A stretch of DNA of 64,000 nt from Salinivibrio kushneri (GTDB taxonomy: Bacteria > Pseudomonadota > Gammaproteobacteria > Enterobacterales > Vibrionaceae): the NCBI RefSeq assembly GCF_027286325.1, contig NZ_CP114588.1, forward strand, positions 806,001 to 870,000, in the 5' to 3' direction. The position numbers and the translations under genes are program-made. Below, piece by piece: positions 18,178 to 29,155 of this stretch. Within the stretch, counting starts at the first letter, position 1; every line of letters starts with the position of its first letter. The notes beneath the pieces are model-generated. The model was not told the DNA's origin and did no database searches. It saw nothing but the letters and a program-made list of their open reading frames with translations.

Positions 18178-19800
18178 ATGAGAAGAATCAGTGATCTGAG
18201 AGTGAAAAATAAGCTTGTTGCACTAATGCTGGTTGCCGTTGTGTTGCTGGCAGGGATCAGCGCGTACACCATCAACAAAGAGCGGGAGCAATCCTATGCT
18301 GAACGGACGGCCTCGTTGCGCGCCAATATTGAGGTGGCGCAAAGCGTGGTCGCCTATTACCGACAGCAGGCACCACAAATTGGCGAAGAAGAAGCAAAGG
18401 CACAAGCGATCGCCCAACTTAATAAACTGCGTTATGACGGCAATAACTACTTTTGGGTGCTTAAACCTGATCTCACCATTGTTAACCACCCGATTAAGCC
18501 CAAGTTAAACGGTACAAGTGCGGACGGGCTAACCGATGGTGACGGCAAGCATCACTGGCGTGAGATGGTGCAGGTCAGTAAAGACGCGCAGGGCGGTGTG
18601 CTCGATTACACCTGGCGCTCACCTGAGGGCGAGATGAAGCCGAAAATTTCGTACGTAAAACGGGTTGATGGCTGGAATTGGATTATTGGCTCAGGCGTCC
18701 ATGTCAGTGATATCGAGGAGCGGGTGATACAATCTGCTTGGCAAATTGGTGGTTTAACTTTGTTATCTGGCGTTATTTTGCTGGTAGCGGGTGGGTTTGT
18801 CAGCCGCGATATCGTGGTGCCATTGGACGAGCTGGTGGAAAAATTTGATCGCATTGCTGGTGGCGATCTTCGGGTAGAGTGCGGTTATACCCGCCATGAT
18901 GAAATTGGCAAACTCGCTCGTCGAATGGATACCGCAATGAGCAGTGTCCGCGAGGCGCTGCGTGTTGCGCATGAGGAAGCCAAGCAATCATCGACCATGG
19001 CGTCCTCCATTGCATCGGCCAGTGAGGAGAGTGCACAAAGTATTCAATCTCAGCGCGCACAACTTGAGCAGCTCGCCACGGCGATGAACGAAATGACGGC
19101 TACCGTGGCCGATGTTGCTGATCACGCTGAGCAAACCGCGCAAGCGACCAACGATATTTCGTCGATGGCGGAAGACAGCAACCATAAGCTAGATAGCACG
19201 GTGGCCAGTATTCGTGAAGTGGCCGAGCGTATTGCCGCAGCGGATAAATTGGTGAATCAAGTGAAGCAAGGGGTGATGGAGATCAGTGATGTGGCGACGG
19301 TGATCCAAGGCATCTCTGAGCAAACTAACCTGCTGGCACTCAATGCGGCGATTGAAGCGGCGCGAGCGGGTGAGCAAGGCCGTGGCTTTGCGGTGGTGGC
19401 CGATGAAGTGCGCTCGCTTGCACAAGGCACGCAAAAATCGACCACCCAAATTCAAGGCACGATTGAATCACTCACTAACAACGCAATTGAGGCCGCTGAG
19501 GCGATGACATCAAGCCATCAGTCTAGTGAAGACAGTGTGAATACGGCATTGGAAACTCAAGAGCAATTGAAGGAAATGGTGAGTGCTTTGCACGACTCAA
19601 ATGATCGCGTGGTACAAATTGCCGCGGCGGCAGAAGAGCAGGGCACGGTGTCGGAAGAGATGAACCAAAATGTGAGTAATATTCACAACTCGGCTAATGA
19701 AGTGAGCGGCGCGGCGTCGCACCTTGCTGAGCAAAGCCAGTTACTTGCAGATTCAGCACGCGAGTTGGACAGTAAGTTGGATCGCTTTGAAGTGGGGTAA
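18178..19800 (+). CDS. Methyl-accepting chemotaxis protein, Cache sensor
   Basis: Membrane chemoreceptor, 540 aa. Order: first membrane helix (about 12-32), periplasmic single-Cache domain (about 40-185, with [19 protein letters not shown] and the [15 protein letters not shown] end), second membrane helix (about 192-212), HAMP, then the cytoplasmic signalling domain whose hairpin tip [19 protein letters not shown] and [15 protein letters not shown] is canonical. The ligand is not predictable; Cache domains of this type often bind small organic acids. Start chosen at ATG giving [13 protein letters not shown] with AGGA upstream. Placed between pflA and pflB, a location also seen in vibrios. Confidence 0.92.
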   Translation: MRRISDLRVKNKLVALMLVAVVLLAGISAYTINKEREQSYAERTASLRANIEVAQSVVAYYRQQAPQIGEEEAKAQAIAQLNKLRYDGNNYFWVLKPDLTIVNHPIKPKLNGTSADGLTDGDGKHHWREMVQVSKDAQGGVLDYTWRSPEGEMKPKISYVKRVDGWNWIIGSGVHVSDIEERVIQSAWQIGGLTLLSGVILLVAGGFVSRDIVVPLDELVEKFDRIAGGDLRVECGYTRHDEIGKLARRMDTAMSSVREALRVAHEEAKQSSTMASSIASASEESAQSIQSQRAQLEQLATAMNEMTATVADVADHAEQTAQATNDISSMAEDSNHKLDSTVASIREVAERIAAADKLVNQVKQGVMEISDVATVIQGISEQTNLLALNAAIEAARAGEQGRGFAVVADEVRSLAQGTQKSTTQIQGTIESLTNNAIEAAEAMTSSHQSSEDSVNTALETQEQLKEMVSALHDSNDRVVQIAAAAEEQGTVSEEMNQNVSNIHNSANEVSGAASHLAEQSQLLADSARELDSKLDRFEVG

Positions 19801-19906
19801 TTGCTGATTGCGCCTAGCTGGCAGGTTAAACAGCCGCTCGCTGGGCGTTGCCTCTTTGGCGTTGCACCTGGACAAAGCAAGACATCGTGCTGAAAAGCGA
19901 CAGACA

Positions 19907-19940
19907 AATAAAAACCGCCAGCATTGCCGGCGGTTTTTTC
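19907..19940. terminator. Bidirectional terminator between chemoreceptor and pflB
   Basis: Stem AAAACCGCC / GGCGGTTTT, loop about 9 nt, followed by TTTTTTC on the plus strand and by A/T-rich sequence on the minus strand. Confidence 0.8.
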
Positions 19941-19966
19941 TTTAGGCGTTAACCCTTATTTATCTC

Positions 19967-22243
<2,277 letters not shown>

Positions 22244-22376
22244 GTTGCACCTACCTGTACTCTTTTCAAAAAGATATGTATTGGGACCAGGTTCAGTCAT
22301 CGTATTTGTCAGTATGGCTGACGCCTGCGACCCATCGATTTATCCGGATACCCCGCCCGAAAGCGGGGCAATGTTC

Positions 22377-23888
22377 TTACAACAAAGATGGAATGCCGGG
22401 AATCATTCCGACTGCCAACATGGCAGCAATACAAATGATCACTGTGGCGGTTGGAATCACCAGACGGTCAACGGTAGAAAGCGTTGTAGGACGCTCTTTA
22501 TCACCGATAAGGCCGTTGTTGTCCAAGAGCATAGTGACTGCCCAACCAAAGACTGGGTTAACAGCCATGGAGGCGAAAATACAAATACCGGCTGCCTGGC
22601 TCGACTTGGCGTCTTTCACCATCTGCATGCCTGCTTCAAGCAAGGGCAGGAACACACCCGATAGTAGCGCAATGGTCATCACGGGTGGCCAAGTGGCGAC
22701 ATCCATAGGATAGCCAATCAAGGCAACGGCAATACATAGCAGACCCAGTACAATGGCACCGCCAGGGATGGGTCGACGCGCAATCGCCGCCGGAATCATG
22801 TAGGTTCCCCACGATGAGGTGATGTTACCGCCACCCACAGAGGCACCAACCATTTGACGGATAGAACAACCAGTCATGGTGTCATCCACGTCCATCAATA
22901 CTTTTTCGGCTTTCTTCGGATAATTTAGTTCCTGGAAAATACGGTGACCCAGAAAGTCTGGCGACCACATCGCCACAGCCAGCAATGCAAATGGCAAAGA
23001 GGCAAGGAAGTGCGACAGGTTTGGAAGTCCTAGCTGCCAACCTTGCTCGGTTGAGCCCCACCAGTAAACCGGATTAAGGTTAGGCACACCTGGTTGAGTA
23101 ACGAATTCCAGTGACGAGCCAGCACCTAGGGCTGTGGCAATTAATCCACCGGTGACCGCACAAACCGGAATCGCGAGCCAGCGTTTGCCGATGCGCGCCA
23201 AGAAGGCATAGATCACAATCGATACGGCGAGAATTAAAATGGAGATATAGCCCATATCAATCGCCGCGCCCCATGCGAGCAGGCTCTCAATTTGCCCTTT
23301 TGCGCCACCAAAGCCGAGGAAGATCAGCAAGCCGCCCGCGACCCCTTGGCTGGTCAAGTTGACTAGTTTGGAGCCCCCTTTTAGGTAGCTTAGTATCAGA
23401 CCAAAAGCACCAATCAGAATCCCCAGAGCCAGAGGGTGCGCCCCTGCTAACGCGATGGTGCCAACCAGTGGGATCATTGGTCCGTGGTTGCCAGCCAAGT
23501 TGGCGCGGGGGTTAATAAACCCGCACAACAGGACACAGAACAGAAGTGCAGGGATGAGCATTTCTACCCGCGCCACTTCAACGGCAAACGCTTTACCCAA
23601 GGTGATGTGATCCCAAGCAGCGGTTAAACCGTCCGCCCAAGACATCATCACTGCAGAGTACATGGCGATAATGCCAATGGTACCCGCTACAGCAGGGACA
23701 AGGTCTTCGATTTCAAAACGGAAGTCACGGCCAGGCAGGTTTAAGCCCCAACGGCGCGGACGCATAATTTGTAGTTCGTGATTCAGGTAGTCAGCGCGGG
23801 AGGCAAATGAAGAAGCCGGCTTGTGCTTCTTTTGGTATTCGCTCTTTTCTTCGTGACTCACACTGCGGTCTTGAGCATGTGTTGCCAT
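22377..23888 (-). CDS. DUF3360 family membrane transporter
   Basis: Inner-membrane protein of 503 aa with about 12 hydrophobic segments, matching the vibrio DUF3360 family, distantly like SulP/NCS2-type permeases. Recognisable stretches: LVPAVAGTIGIIAMYSAVMM, GFINPRANLAGNHGPMIPLV, ASVGGGNITSSWGTYMIPAA. Substrate unknown. GAGGAA ribosome site 3-5 nt before the ATG; 36 extra in-frame codons upstream are not used. It occupies the position that focA has before pflB in E. coli, and a FNR-like box lies about 135 bp upstream, so an organic-acid transport role in fermentation is a reasonable guess. Confidence 0.8.
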   Translation of the reverse strand: MATHAQDRSVSHEEKSEYQKKHKPASSFASRADYLNHELQIMRPRRWGLNLPGRDFRFEIEDLVPAVAGTIGIIAMYSAVMMSWADGLTAAWDHITLGKAFAVEVARVEMLIPALLFCVLLCGFINPRANLAGNHGPMIPLVGTIALAGAHPLALGILIGAFGLILSYLKGGSKLVNLTSQGVAGGLLIFLGFGGAKGQIESLLAWGAAIDMGYISILILAVSIVIYAFLARIGKRWLAIPVCAVTGGLIATALGAGSSLEFVTQPGVPNLNPVYWWGSTEQGWQLGLPNLSHFLASLPFALLAVAMWSPDFLGHRIFQELNYPKKAEKVLMDVDDTMTGCSIRQMVGASVGGGNITSSWGTYMIPAAIARRPIPGGAIVLGLLCIAVALIGYPMDVATWPPVMTIALLSGVFLPLLEAGMQMVKDAKSSQAAGICIFASMAVNPVFGWAVTMLLDNNGLIGDKERPTTLSTVDRLVIPTATVIICIAAMLAVGMIPGIPSLL

Positions 23889-23905
23889 AATTTCCTCGTC
23901 GTACA

Positions 23906-23921
23906 GAAAGCAAACGCTTTC
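23906..23921. promoter_or_regulatory. Inverted repeat in the DUF3360 leader
   Basis: Perfect 6-bp inverted repeat GAAAGC-AAAC-GCTTTC about 20 bp before the start codon. It could be a small operator or an mRNA hairpin. Confidence 0.35.
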
Positions 23922-24022
23922 GAAACAGTGGCTTAGCCAGTCTTTGTGTGTTGTTAACGCTGGCCTTATGGCCGTGTTCTGTTTCGTTATCAGCATGCTA
24001 ACAACAGGGTGGGCGTAGAATG

Positions 24023-24036
24023 TTGACTTAGATCAT
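24023..24036. promoter_or_regulatory. FNR-like binding site upstream of DUF3360-pflB
   Basis: TTGAC-TTAG-ATCAT: each arm matches 4 of 5 positions of the FNR consensus TTGAT-N4-ATCAA. It sits about 135 bp upstream of the DUF3360 start and would give anaerobic activation of that gene and possibly pflB. Confidence 0.55.
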
Positions 24037-24315
24037 TACCGTGTAATTTTTTTACGTGCTACGCCCACTTATGCCAAGGTTTTTACCGCTTTATTGGCCT
24101 TCTTTTGCCACCAAATCAGTCGTTGTGTAATTTAATTACTAATCGAGGCGCCAAATATGTGCCACAAAACAGCAAGATAAAGTCGCTACGTGTAAAGCAG
24201 GCTTGGTGACATCTTGAATCTGTGTCAACAAATAAAGACAGCCACCTTGTGCTCACTGTAGTGAATAAAAAAGATAGGTTATAGTCGATATATTGTCCTC
24301 TAAAAATGGATCCTC

Positions 24316-25545
24316 ATGGTGCGCCGATTGTTCCGTCCTTTTGTGTGTCATCCAACGCCTTTGTGTGCTTTCCGTGGCTTGGTTTTAAGCTTGGTATTCT
24401 CCACTCCATTAGTGGCGGCACCGGCCGCGGATATAGGCACGGTGAGCGCTGCTATTCAAAACGGTGACTATCAGCAAGCCTTGTCGCAGACTGAAGGCGC
24501 CTTGGCACAATCGGAAGAGCGGGCGTTTACACCGTCTGAACGTGCTGAGCTGCACCGTTTGCGGGCCATTGCCTACTTGTATCTTGATCGGCGCGCTGAA
24601 GCGTATCGCGCGTATCGTCAGGCATTGACACAAAACGGACTGAGTAAAGAGAGTGAAGCGGACGCCTTGACGGCGGTGATTAGTTTGGCGTTTCGTGTTG
24701 AGCAGTATGAGGAGGTCCTCAGCTATGCTCGCCAACTCCGCGAGAAGCACACACTGCAGCCGACCTCTGCTCGCTTCGCGATGCAAGCTGCTTATGCGCT
24801 ATCTCGTTTTGATGTGGCGATTGACTATGCACGTCAGCTGCAAAAACTCGGTGCTGAGGATGCCTTTATTCTGCAAACTAAAGGGCTCAGTGAAGTGGCG
24901 CTGTCACGCTTTGACGCGGCAGCGGCGACATTCGATAAGTTGGTTAATCAACCCGATGTGGCTCCTCGTTGGTTAGAACAGGCCGCACGCGCCCACGCCA
25001 AAGCCGGGTCGCACCAAACGGCACGCCAGTATTTAGCGCGTGCCAACACCGACATTGCCCTTTACCGCACTCTATCGACCTCGTTGTTAGAACAAGATGC
25101 TGCGCAGCAGGCGTTGCTGTATTGGCAGCAAGGTTTACAACAGTTAACCCGGCTACCTACCCGTGATGAGCAGTTATTTTTGGTGCAGTGTTTGATAAAA
25201 ACAGGCCAGCGCGTGGCGGCGTTAAATCGGATCAGTGAAGTGAATTTGAGCGAGCCAGATAAGCAAACGCTCAAACTACAGGTGATGTTAGCGTATCAGC
25301 TTAATCATTGGCAGGAAGTGATTGATACCGCGCAAGTGGCGCTCTCTTATGGTCTGAAAGATGATCGTATGCTGTGGCAGTGGTTATCCATCAGTGCAAT
25401 TAAAGCCGGGGACTATGCACTGGCGGACTATGCGCTAGAACAGTGGGAGGCGCGCGATCCCACTGGCCTTGCCGAGCGCTGGCGTGACACCTTAGAGCTG
25501 CTTAAAGCCAAGCGAGCGAAACGTCGCGACGCGCGGCTGTCATAA
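24316..25545 (+). CDS. Exported TPR-repeat protein
   Basis: 409-aa protein with an N-terminal hydrophobic signal-like segment (LVLSLVFSTPLVAAPAAD, cleavage plausible after AxA at about 36), then almost wholly alpha-helical with several degenerate tetratricopeptide repeats (for example ADIGTVSAAIQNGDYQQALS, RLRAIAYLYLDRRAEAYRAY, HWQEVIDTAQVALSYGLKDD). TPRs mediate protein-protein contacts; the partner is unknown. No TonB or ExbBD genes lie beside it, so it is not the TonB2-linked TPR protein by context. Highly basic C-terminal tail (KAKRAKRRDARLS). Start codon has only a weak GGA-type site. Confidence 0.75.
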   Translation: MVRRLFRPFVCHPTPLCAFRGLVLSLVFSTPLVAAPAADIGTVSAAIQNGDYQQALSQTEGALAQSEERAFTPSERAELHRLRAIAYLYLDRRAEAYRAYRQALTQNGLSKESEADALTAVISLAFRVEQYEEVLSYARQLREKHTLQPTSARFAMQAAYALSRFDVAIDYARQLQKLGAEDAFILQTKGLSEVALSRFDAAAATFDKLVNQPDVAPRWLEQAARAHAKAGSHQTARQYLARANTDIALYRTLSTSLLEQDAAQQALLYWQQGLQQLTRLPTRDEQLFLVQCLIKTGQRVAALNRISEVNLSEPDKQTLKLQVMLAYQLNHWQEVIDTAQVALSYGLKDDRMLWQWLSISAIKAGDYALADYALEQWEARDPTGLAERWRDTLELLKAKRAKRRDARLS

Positions 25546-25556
25546 GGTTAGAAGCT

Positions 25557-25593
25557 GCCTACTTTAAAAACAGTACTGTCTTTTTTAGTAGGC
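25557..25593. terminator. Long imperfect hairpin after the TPR gene
   Basis: Arms GCCTACT / AGTAGGC extend inward through an A-rich/T-rich stretch (AAAAACAG / CTGTCTTTTTT) to a stem of about 17 bp with one or two mismatches. The T run lies inside the 3' arm, so it may still act as a terminator for the TPR gene. Confidence 0.5.
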
Positions 25594-25678
25594 GTTTAAC
25601 TATGGTGTTCACAGTTTTGTTACGCACCGCTGATCGCATTGAAATGAAATAAATTGCACGTCTATCCCCTCCAACGCT

Positions 25679-25707
25679 AATTTTTATCAGCTTTCACGAT
25701 AAAAATT
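25679..25707. promoter_or_regulatory. Perfect 10-bp inverted repeat upstream of artP-type operon
   Basis: AATTTTTATC, 9-nt loop, GATAAAAATT. About 110 bp upstream of the -35/-10 region of the ABC operon. Could be an operator; no known consensus recognised. Confidence 0.4.
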
Positions 25708-25815
25708 ACCAGCTTTCTTCAAGTTAACTTCTATACTTACCTCGGTTAAAGCCGGTTTAGTGCGGCTAATGGCTGACAAAGCAATTGTTGGTTTTTTCAG
25801 CAGTAAATTTTACGA

Positions 25816-25847
25816 TTGACTTTTTATGCAGTAATAGTGACTATAAT
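25816..25847 (+). promoter_or_regulatory. ARG-box-like site with promoter of artPIQM-type operon
   Basis: TGACT-TTTT-ATGCA matches the ArgR box TGAAT-WWWW-ATTCA in 8 of 10 arm positions plus the W4 centre. It overlaps a TTGACT -35-like hexamer; a perfect TATAAT follows after 20 bp, long for sigma-70. Such an arrangement would let ArgR with arginine repress the importer. Confidence 0.5.
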
Positions 25848-25977
25848 GAATGCACTTTAAAGGTTAACAAAATGTTGCTCATTGTGTTGAGGGGTGATAT
25901 TTTCGATCCATACTCAGTGCATTTGGTGCGCTTTAACCACAAACACAACAGATTTCACGGATGACAGGAGTTAGCGC

Positions 25978-26748
25978 ATGACGGATGCTGTGGCGCTACA
26001 GGTAAAATCACTTAAAAAAAGCTTTGGGCAGCATCAAGTGCTCAAAGGTATTTCCCTCGACGCCCACCGCGGCGACGTGATTTCCATTATCGGCTCTTCC
26101 GGTTCCGGCAAGAGCACCTTTCTTCGCTGTATCAATCTGCTGGAAACCCCCACGGGCGGTGAAATTTGGGTCAATGGTGAGTTGATCAAAATGAAAAACA
26201 ACCGTGCTGGTGACCCCGTCCCCGTCAGTGACAAGCAAGTGCAACGCATTCGTTCGCGTCTGGCGATGGTGTTTCAAGGATTCAATCTTTGGTCGCATAT
26301 GACGGTGCTGCAAAATGTTATCGAAGCGCCCGTGCATGTGCTAGGGGTGCCTAAGGCACAAGCGATTGAAGAAGCAGAAGCGTTATTACATCGCGTTGGG
26401 CTATATGAGCGCCGCGACTACTACCCAGGCCATTTATCCGGTGGTCAGCAACAGCGTGCCGCGATTGCGCGTGCACTCGCCGTCGAGCCAGAAGTTTTGC
26501 TGTTTGATGAGCCAACCTCCGCGCTGGACCCTGAATTAGTAGGAGAAGTGCTGGGGGTGATGCGCTCATTGGCCGAAGAAGGGCGCACCATGCTGGTGGT
26601 TACCCACGAAATGAGTTTCGCGCGTGATGTCTCTAACCATGTGATGTTCTTGCACCAAGGATTGGTGGAAGAGCAAGGTAATCCGAAAGAGCTGTTTGAT
26701 TCGCCAGAATCAGAGCGCTTGCAGCAATTTATCTCATCGATTTACTGA
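25978..26748 (+). CDS. artP: Basic amino-acid ABC transporter, ATPase (ArtP/HisP type)
   Basis: Cytoplasmic ATPase of a polar amino-acid importer, 256 aa. Walker A GSSGSGKST (about 36-44), signature LSGGQQQR, Walker B LLFDEPTSALD, switch His in VVTHEMSF. The insertion NGELIKMKNNRAGDPVPVSDKQ is typical of HisP-type ATPases for arginine/histidine/octopine systems. First gene of a four-gene operon (ATPase, binding protein, two permeases), the order seen for arginine transporters in vibrios. GGAG ribosome site 7 nt upstream. The symbol is by family and order; histidine or lysine as substrate is possible. Confidence 0.85.
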   Translation: MTDAVALQVKSLKKSFGQHQVLKGISLDAHRGDVISIIGSSGSGKSTFLRCINLLETPTGGEIWVNGELIKMKNNRAGDPVPVSDKQVQRIRSRLAMVFQGFNLWSHMTVLQNVIEAPVHVLGVPKAQAIEEAEALLHRVGLYERRDYYPGHLSGGQQQRAAIARALAVEPEVLLFDEPTSALDPELVGEVLGVMRSLAEEGRTMLVVTHEMSFARDVSNHVMFLHQGLVEEQGNPKELFDSPESERLQQFISSIY

Positions 26749-26832
26749 TTTATTTATTAAAAATATCAATAGCATAACCATGCAATAGGGCGCAGCCCTG
26801 ACAACATCGTAAAAACGACAGGAGACAGGAAG

Positions 26833-27609
26833 ATGAAAAAATGGCTAGTTGCCGCCGCTGTGATGGCCGCGGTTGGGTCAACCTCCGTAGCAGCCAAGGA
26901 ATGGAAGGTCGTACGTTTTGGTATCGAAGGGGCGTATCCTCCATTTAGCTGGACTACTAATGAAGGCGAACTGAAAGGCTTTGATGTGGATATGGCCAAT
27001 GCACTCTGCGAAGAGATGCAGGCAAAGTGTAAGATTGTGGCGCAGGATTGGGATGGCATTATTCCATCGCTGCTGGCACGTAAATACGATGCCATTATCG
27101 CCGCGATGTCCATTACCGAAGAGCGGAAGCGAAAAGTTGACTTCACCAACAAATACGCGCTGATCCCCAATAAATTTGTGGCCGAAAAAGGCACGGATTT
27201 GACCTTTACCAAAGAGGGGTTAGATGGCGTTAAAATCGGTGTTCAGCGCGCGACCACCCATGATAAATACCTAACTGACAACTATGGCGACTCGGTGGAT
27301 ATCGTCCGTTACGGCACCTTTGACGAAGCCTACCTTGATTTAAAAGCAGGCCGTATTGAGTCAATCCTTGGCGATGCGTCGGCACTCCAACAAGGGCTGC
27401 TCGACAAAGAGGGGGGTGACGAGTTTGAGTTCATTGGCCCGTCACTCACTGACCCTGAGTGGTTTGGTGAAGGCTTTGGTATAGCGACACGTAAGCAAGA
27501 CAAAGACCTGACCAAGAAGCTTAACCAAGCGATCGATTCGTTGCGTGAAAAAGGCGTGTATGACGAGATTGCTGCCAAGTACTTTGACTACGACGTTTAC
27601 GGCGAGTAA
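26833..27609 (+). CDS. artI: Basic amino-acid ABC transporter, periplasmic binding protein
   Basis: Periplasmic solute-binding protein (SBP_bac_3 family), 258 aa, with cleavable signal MKKWLVAAAVMAAVGSTSVAA. Family motifs: RFGIEGAYPPFSWTTNEGEL, GFDVDMANALCEEM, DGIIPSLLARKYDAIIAAMS, and the conserved basic-amino-acid-binding surroundings ERKRKVDFTNKY. Resembles LAO/arginine-binding proteins. A 9-bp GC-rich hairpin follows its stop codon, which probably stabilises this part of the message and keeps the binding protein in excess over the permeases. Confidence 0.88.
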   Translation: MKKWLVAAAVMAAVGSTSVAAKEWKVVRFGIEGAYPPFSWTTNEGELKGFDVDMANALCEEMQAKCKIVAQDWDGIIPSLLARKYDAIIAAMSITEERKRKVDFTNKYALIPNKFVAEKGTDLTFTKEGLDGVKIGVQRATTHDKYLTDNYGDSVDIVRYGTFDEAYLDLKAGRIESILGDASALQQGLLDKEGGDEFEFIGPSLTDPEWFGEGFGIATRKQDKDLTKKLNQAIDSLREKGVYDEIAAKYFDYDVYGE

Positions 27610-27617
27610 TAGGCAGG

Positions 27618-27641
27618 CGGGCAGCATGAAAGTGCTGCCCG
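27618..27641 (+). promoter_or_regulatory. Intra-operon hairpin after the binding-protein gene
   Basis: Perfect stem CGGGCAGCA / TGCTGCCCG with loop TGAAAG, ending 6 nt before the next ATG. No T run follows, so it is more a 3'-end stabiliser/translation modulator than a terminator; it also covers the place where a ribosome site for the first permease would be. Confidence 0.6.
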
Positions 27642-27647
27642 GTTCAT

Positions 27648-28388
27648 ATGATTGATTTGAAAGGTTACGAGTGGTCCCTGCTCGAAGGCGCATGGGTGAC
27701 CCTTCAGGTTGCGCTGCTCTCGTTAGGTCTTGCCATGCTACTGGGTATGCTGGGCGCACTGGCGAAACTCTCCAAATTTGGCTGGCTGCGTGGGATAGCG
27801 ACGGTCTATACCACGGTGATACGTGGGATCCCTGATCTGGTGCTGATGATGCTGATTTTTTACGGCGGTCAAATGCTGCTGAACAACAGCTTGTATGGCA
27901 TCAATGAATGGTTAAACGAGTACATGGCCGGCCAAGACCCCAATCATGATTGGACGTCCTATTTACCTGACTATATTGATGTGAGCCCATTTATTGCTGG
28001 GATCCTAACCATCGGGTTTATCTTTGGTGCTTATATGGCGGAAACCTTCCGTGGCGCTATCATGGCGGTGGACGCTGGGGAAATGGAAGCCGCACGTGCT
28101 TATGGAATGAGCAGCAGTTTGGCATTCCGCCGTATTTTGCTGCCGCAGATGATCCGTCACGCGTTACCCGGCTTCGGTAACAATTGGCTGGTGCTGCTCA
28201 AAACCACCGCGCTGGTGTCAATCATTGGCCTTGATGACATGGTGCGAAAAGGCGCGTTGGCGGCCGGCTCAACTCAAATGCCATTTACTTTTTACTTTAC
28301 CGTTGCACTGATTTTCTTGCTCTTTACCAGTATCTCGACCACGGGATTGCGCTGGATGGAGCGCCGTTTTAGCATTCATACGCGGTAG
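27648..28388 (+). CDS. artQ: Basic amino-acid ABC transporter, permease 1
   Basis: Inner-membrane permease of the HisQ/ArtQ type, 246 aa, about five helices. Contains RGIPDLVLMMLIFYGGQ and the EAA loop GEMEAARAYGMSSSLAFRRILLP that contacts the ATPase. No convincing ribosome site: the sequence just before ATG is the arm of a strong hairpin, suggesting coupled or controlled translation. Cytoplasmic tail ends RWMERRFSIHTR. Followed directly by the second permease. Confidence 0.87.
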   Translation: MIDLKGYEWSLLEGAWVTLQVALLSLGLAMLLGMLGALAKLSKFGWLRGIATVYTTVIRGIPDLVLMMLIFYGGQMLLNNSLYGINEWLNEYMAGQDPNHDWTSYLPDYIDVSPFIAGILTIGFIFGAYMAETFRGAIMAVDAGEMEAARAYGMSSSLAFRRILLPQMIRHALPGFGNNWLVLLKTTALVSIIGLDDMVRKGALAAGSTQMPFTFYFTVALIFLLFTSISTTGLRWMERRFSIHTR

Positions 28389-28394
28389 GTGACC

Positions 28395-29072
28395 ATGGAT
28401 TTTTCTCTTGTACTCGAAACCTGGCCGATATACTTAGACGGCCTTTGGACCACCGTATGGTTGGTCGCCTCTGCATTGGTGATTGGCTTAGTGGTCGCGG
28501 TGCCAGTCGCGGTCGCGCGCAATGCACAATTCCCTTTATGGCGTTACCCTGCATGGGCGTTCATTTATTTTTTCCGGGGTACACCGCTGTTGATTCAACT
28601 GTATTTGATTTACTACGGCTTAAGTCAGATAGTGAATGTTGAAAATACCTTGTGGCAGCATGCCTGGTTCTGCGCCTTGGTGGCCTTTGTGCTCAACACC
28701 GCCGCTTATACAGCCGAAATCATTCGTGGCGCGATTAACGGCCTTCCTAAAGGGGAAGTCGAGGCGGCGATCGCTTATGGCATGAGCCCTTATAAAGCCT
28801 TTTCGCGCATTGTATTGCCGAGCGCGATGCGTCGTGCGTTACCCGCGTACAGTAACGAAGTGGTGTTTATGCTGCACGGCTCAGCGGTGGCTGGGATTAT
28901 CACCATTGTTGATTTAACCGGTGCCGCTCGGATTGTGAACTCGCGTTATTATGCGCCGTTCGAGTCGTTTTTGACTGCGGGGGCGTTCTATATGGCGCTG
29001 ACATTCAGCATCCTTTGGATGTTCCGCCTAGCAGAGCGCCGCTTCCTACGCCATTTAAGGCCGCTTAGCTAA
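28395..29072 (+). CDS. artM: Basic amino-acid ABC transporter, permease 2
   Basis: Second permease subunit (HisM/ArtM type), 225 aa (E. coli ArtM 222). Contains FFRGTPLLIQLYLIYYGLSQ and EAA loop GEVEAAIAYGMSPYKAFSRIVLPS. The ATG with GGTAGGTG just upstream is chosen; a GTG two codons earlier also fits. Starts 6 bp after the artQ stop, last gene of the operon, followed by a strong terminator. Confidence 0.87.
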   Translation: MDFSLVLETWPIYLDGLWTTVWLVASALVIGLVVAVPVAVARNAQFPLWRYPAWAFIYFFRGTPLLIQLYLIYYGLSQIVNVENTLWQHAWFCALVAFVLNTAAYTAEIIRGAINGLPKGEVEAAIAYGMSPYKAFSRIVLPSAMRRALPAYSNEVVFMLHGSAVAGIITIVDLTGAARIVNSRYYAPFESFLTAGAFYMALTFSILWMFRLAERRFLRHLRPLS

Positions 29073-29087
29073 TCGGCTCAATCTCAA

Positions 29088-29133
29088 ATAAAAAACGCCG
29101 CAGTGATCACCTGATCATCTGCGGCGTTTTTTA
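29088..29133. terminator. Bidirectional terminator between artM and xthA
   Basis: Very strong stem AAAAAACGCCGCAG / CTGCGGCGTTTTTT enclosing a second TGATCA repeat; works for both converging genes. Confidence 0.92.
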
Positions 29134-29155
29134 TCCAAAGCGTATAACGTGGGGC

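Larger units (their letters stand above)
23889..24315. other. Divergent promoter region DUF3360 / TPR protein
   Basis: No gene seen in 427 bp. It contains the leader inverted repeat and the FNR-like box (both listed), then an AT-rich stretch with the palindrome TAATTTAATTA, and ends with a weak ribosome site for the TPR gene. The length and the FNR-like box suggest regulated divergent promoters. Confidence 0.5.
25546..25977. other. Regulatory region upstream of artP-type operon
   Basis: 432 bp without a gene. It holds a 37-bp imperfect hairpin just after the TPR gene, a perfect 10-bp inverted repeat, the heptamer AGCTTTC twice 25 bp apart, an ARG-box-like site and a TATAAT -10 element, listed separately. 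Confidence 0.6.

Noticed and set aside
24316-25545. TPR protein as part of a TonB2-type complex
   Set aside because: No exbB, exbD or tonB gene is adjacent and no specific similarity could be seen.
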